Shown one piece after another: positions 63,189-64,000 of a stretch of DNA of 64,000 nt. The notes below the pieces were generated by a model. That model searched no databases. It had not been told where the DNA came from and saw nothing but the letters and a program-made list of their open reading frames with translations. The position numbers and the translations under genes are program-made. The stretch's first letter is position 1, and every line of letters starts with the position of its first letter. Source of the stretch: Marchantia polymorpha subsp. ruderalis (Eukaryota > Streptophyta > Marchantiopsida > Marchantiales > Marchantiaceae); contig AP031351.1 of assembly GCA_037833965.1 (NCBI GenBank), forward strand, positions 31,322,501-31,386,500. Reading direction: 5' to 3'.

Positions 63189-64000
63189 CTACACGCCTGC
63201 ACGGAACCACGCTACACTACACTCCGCGGAACCTGTACTACGTCTCCTGCGCGGCCGACTGCCGCGCACTAACTCCCTACCCTGCCAATCTTCCGCTCGA
63301 CTGCGCAGTCCCAAACGCTGCAACGCCGCGGACACCTCCACTTCGAGGGCGGACATGGTATCCTGTGCCTTCGACAGAAAGGCATCGAGCTTCTTTGCTA
63401 CCTTCCGTCGACTCCTACTGTCGCCTGACAACAACCCGGCTGCGCGCAATTCAAACTCACGCAGTGTGAGTTTCTCCTGCGCCTTCACCTCCCAGTGGGC
63501 GTAGCCCTTGAGACAGTGGGCGACACGCCTCGCCGTCTCCACCTTCGTGCGATCCGCCTCCTTCCTGCGATCCTCTTCAATTATCACTAATTGCGATTCG
63601 GCTTCAGCACGTTGCGCTCTCAATTCGCCACACTCTGACTGTAACCTGCGGATTAACTCTTCATCTGCCTGCCGTGCAAGCTGACATTGTTCCAACAACC
63701 GCGTCTGTCGCACGAGCTCCTCTGACAAAATCCGATTCTGGGCCTGCTCAGAAATGAGTGCTTCCTTGACCTTCACCTGCTCCTTGGTGAGCTCGTCCAG
63801 TTTCTCATCCTTCATCTTCTCGGAGTGCTTGTAGAATTTCTGATTAAGTTTGTACTGACCCCACAAGCATGCATGCTTCTCCTTCAATTCCCTCAACTCC
63901 TGGTCCACTCTAGCTAATAGCTTGCTGGTGTGGACTTTAGTGCGAGTCCGCCTGCGCACTAACTCGATGTAAGATCCCGGCTGGAGTGGGTCGGCGTATT
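63189..64000 (-). CDS. U3-encoded accessory protein, array LTR 5, C-terminal part only
   Basis: It encodes the last ~270 codons: the end of the membrane-free acidic/linker border, the coiled coil (LLARVDQELRELKEKH to EEDRRKEADRTKVE) and the conserved C-terminal block. The frame is open to the window edge. It is the same protein as in the other LTRs over this part. Confidence 0.82.
   Translation of the reverse strand, partial: YADPLQPGSYIELVRRRTRTKVHTSKLLARVDQELRELKEKHACLWGQYKLNQKFYKHSEKMKDEKLDELTKEQVKVKEALISEQAQNRILSEELVRQTRLLEQCQLARQADEELIRRLQSECGELRAQRAEAESQLVIIEEDRRKEADRTKVETARRVAHCLKGYAHWEVKAQEKLTLREFELRAAGLLSGDSRSRRKVAKKLDAFLSKAQDTMSALEVEVSAALQRLGLRSRAEDWQGRELVRGSRPRRRRSTGSAECSVAWFRAGV

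Larger units (their letters stand above)
17440..64000 (-). mobile_element. Tandem array of an LTR retrotransposon, 11,184-bp period, shared LTRs
   Basis: Every landmark recurs at exactly 11,184 bp, for example accessory ORF ends at 18453, 29637, 40821, 52005 and 63189. Structure from the left is LTR(17440-22822)-internal-LTR(28622-34006)-internal-LTR(39806-45190)-internal-LTR(50990-56374)-internal-LTR(62174-edge). Adjacent units share one LTR rather than having two. The left edge has intact TG and flank CACCA (17435-17439), so the outermost 3' LTR end is real. Copies differ by only a few substitutions. Such arrays are expected from unequal LTR-LTR recombination. The right end and total copy number are not visible. 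Confidence 0.93.
62174..64000 (-). repeat. Array LTR 5, cut by the window edge
   Basis: It begins at 62174 with the same junction as the other LTRs and matches them to the edge. R/U5 is 62174-63123. Whether another unit follows cannot be seen. Confidence 0.92.

Overview
The window looks like plant nuclear DNA made entirely of LTR retrotransposons nested in one another. I see no host gene, tRNA, rRNA or CRISPR array. All recognisable elements are Ty3/gypsy type. The order is gag-protease-RT-RNase H-integrase, there is no chromodomain, the primer-binding site (PBS) matches the 3' end of plant tRNA-Asp, and pol ends in a VNGWRLKKYH-like motif. This fits the Athila/Tat-like non-chromovirus branch of plants. 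The host is probably a large-genome plant, possibly not a flowering plant, but nothing here fixes the species.

Layout. (1) 1-11787, plus strand: 'element 1', with a 5' LTR cut by the window edge and internally deleted, a PBS, a broken gag-pro, an intact pol, a polypurine tract (PPT) and a complete 4864-bp 3' LTR. (2) 11788-14454, minus strand: part of an LTR of a second, related element ('element 2'), interrupted by element 1. (3) 14455-17439, minus strand: 5' part of an unrelated, decayed Ty3/gypsy element ('element 3': gag pseudogene, PBS, part of its LTR). It is interrupted by element 2 on one side and by the array on the other. (4) 17440-64000, minus strand: a head-to-tail array of one element with an exact 11,184-bp period (5385-bp LTR + 5799-bp internal region). 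Neighbouring units share a single LTR: five LTRs (the last cut by the window) and four internal regions. The array continues past the right edge.

How the array element is built. Read on the minus strand each unit is LTR - 22-nt hairpin spacer - PBS - gag-pro (944 codons) - UAG - pol in the same frame - PPT - LTR. The gag-pro stop sits in UAG CAA UUA, the tobamovirus-type leaky-stop context. Distantly related element 1 has UAG CAA CUA at the same place, so pol is probably made by stop readthrough. The most striking feature is that each ~5.4-kb LTR carries a complete 1040-codon sense ORF. It lies upstream of the LTR's own TATA box, so inside U3, and would sit at the 3' end of the genomic RNA, as nef or sag do in retroviruses. 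Its N-terminal domain, an NLS-like basic motif and its C-terminal coiled coil are conserved in element 1, and the N-terminal part also in element 2.

The four internal regions alternate A-B-A-B at four sites. B units carry a TGA in gag-pro that should also block pol, while A units look intact. This is a dimeric higher-order repeat, so the array appears to have grown by duplicating a two-unit block. Because the copies are nearly identical, copy number should be treated as assembly-dependent.
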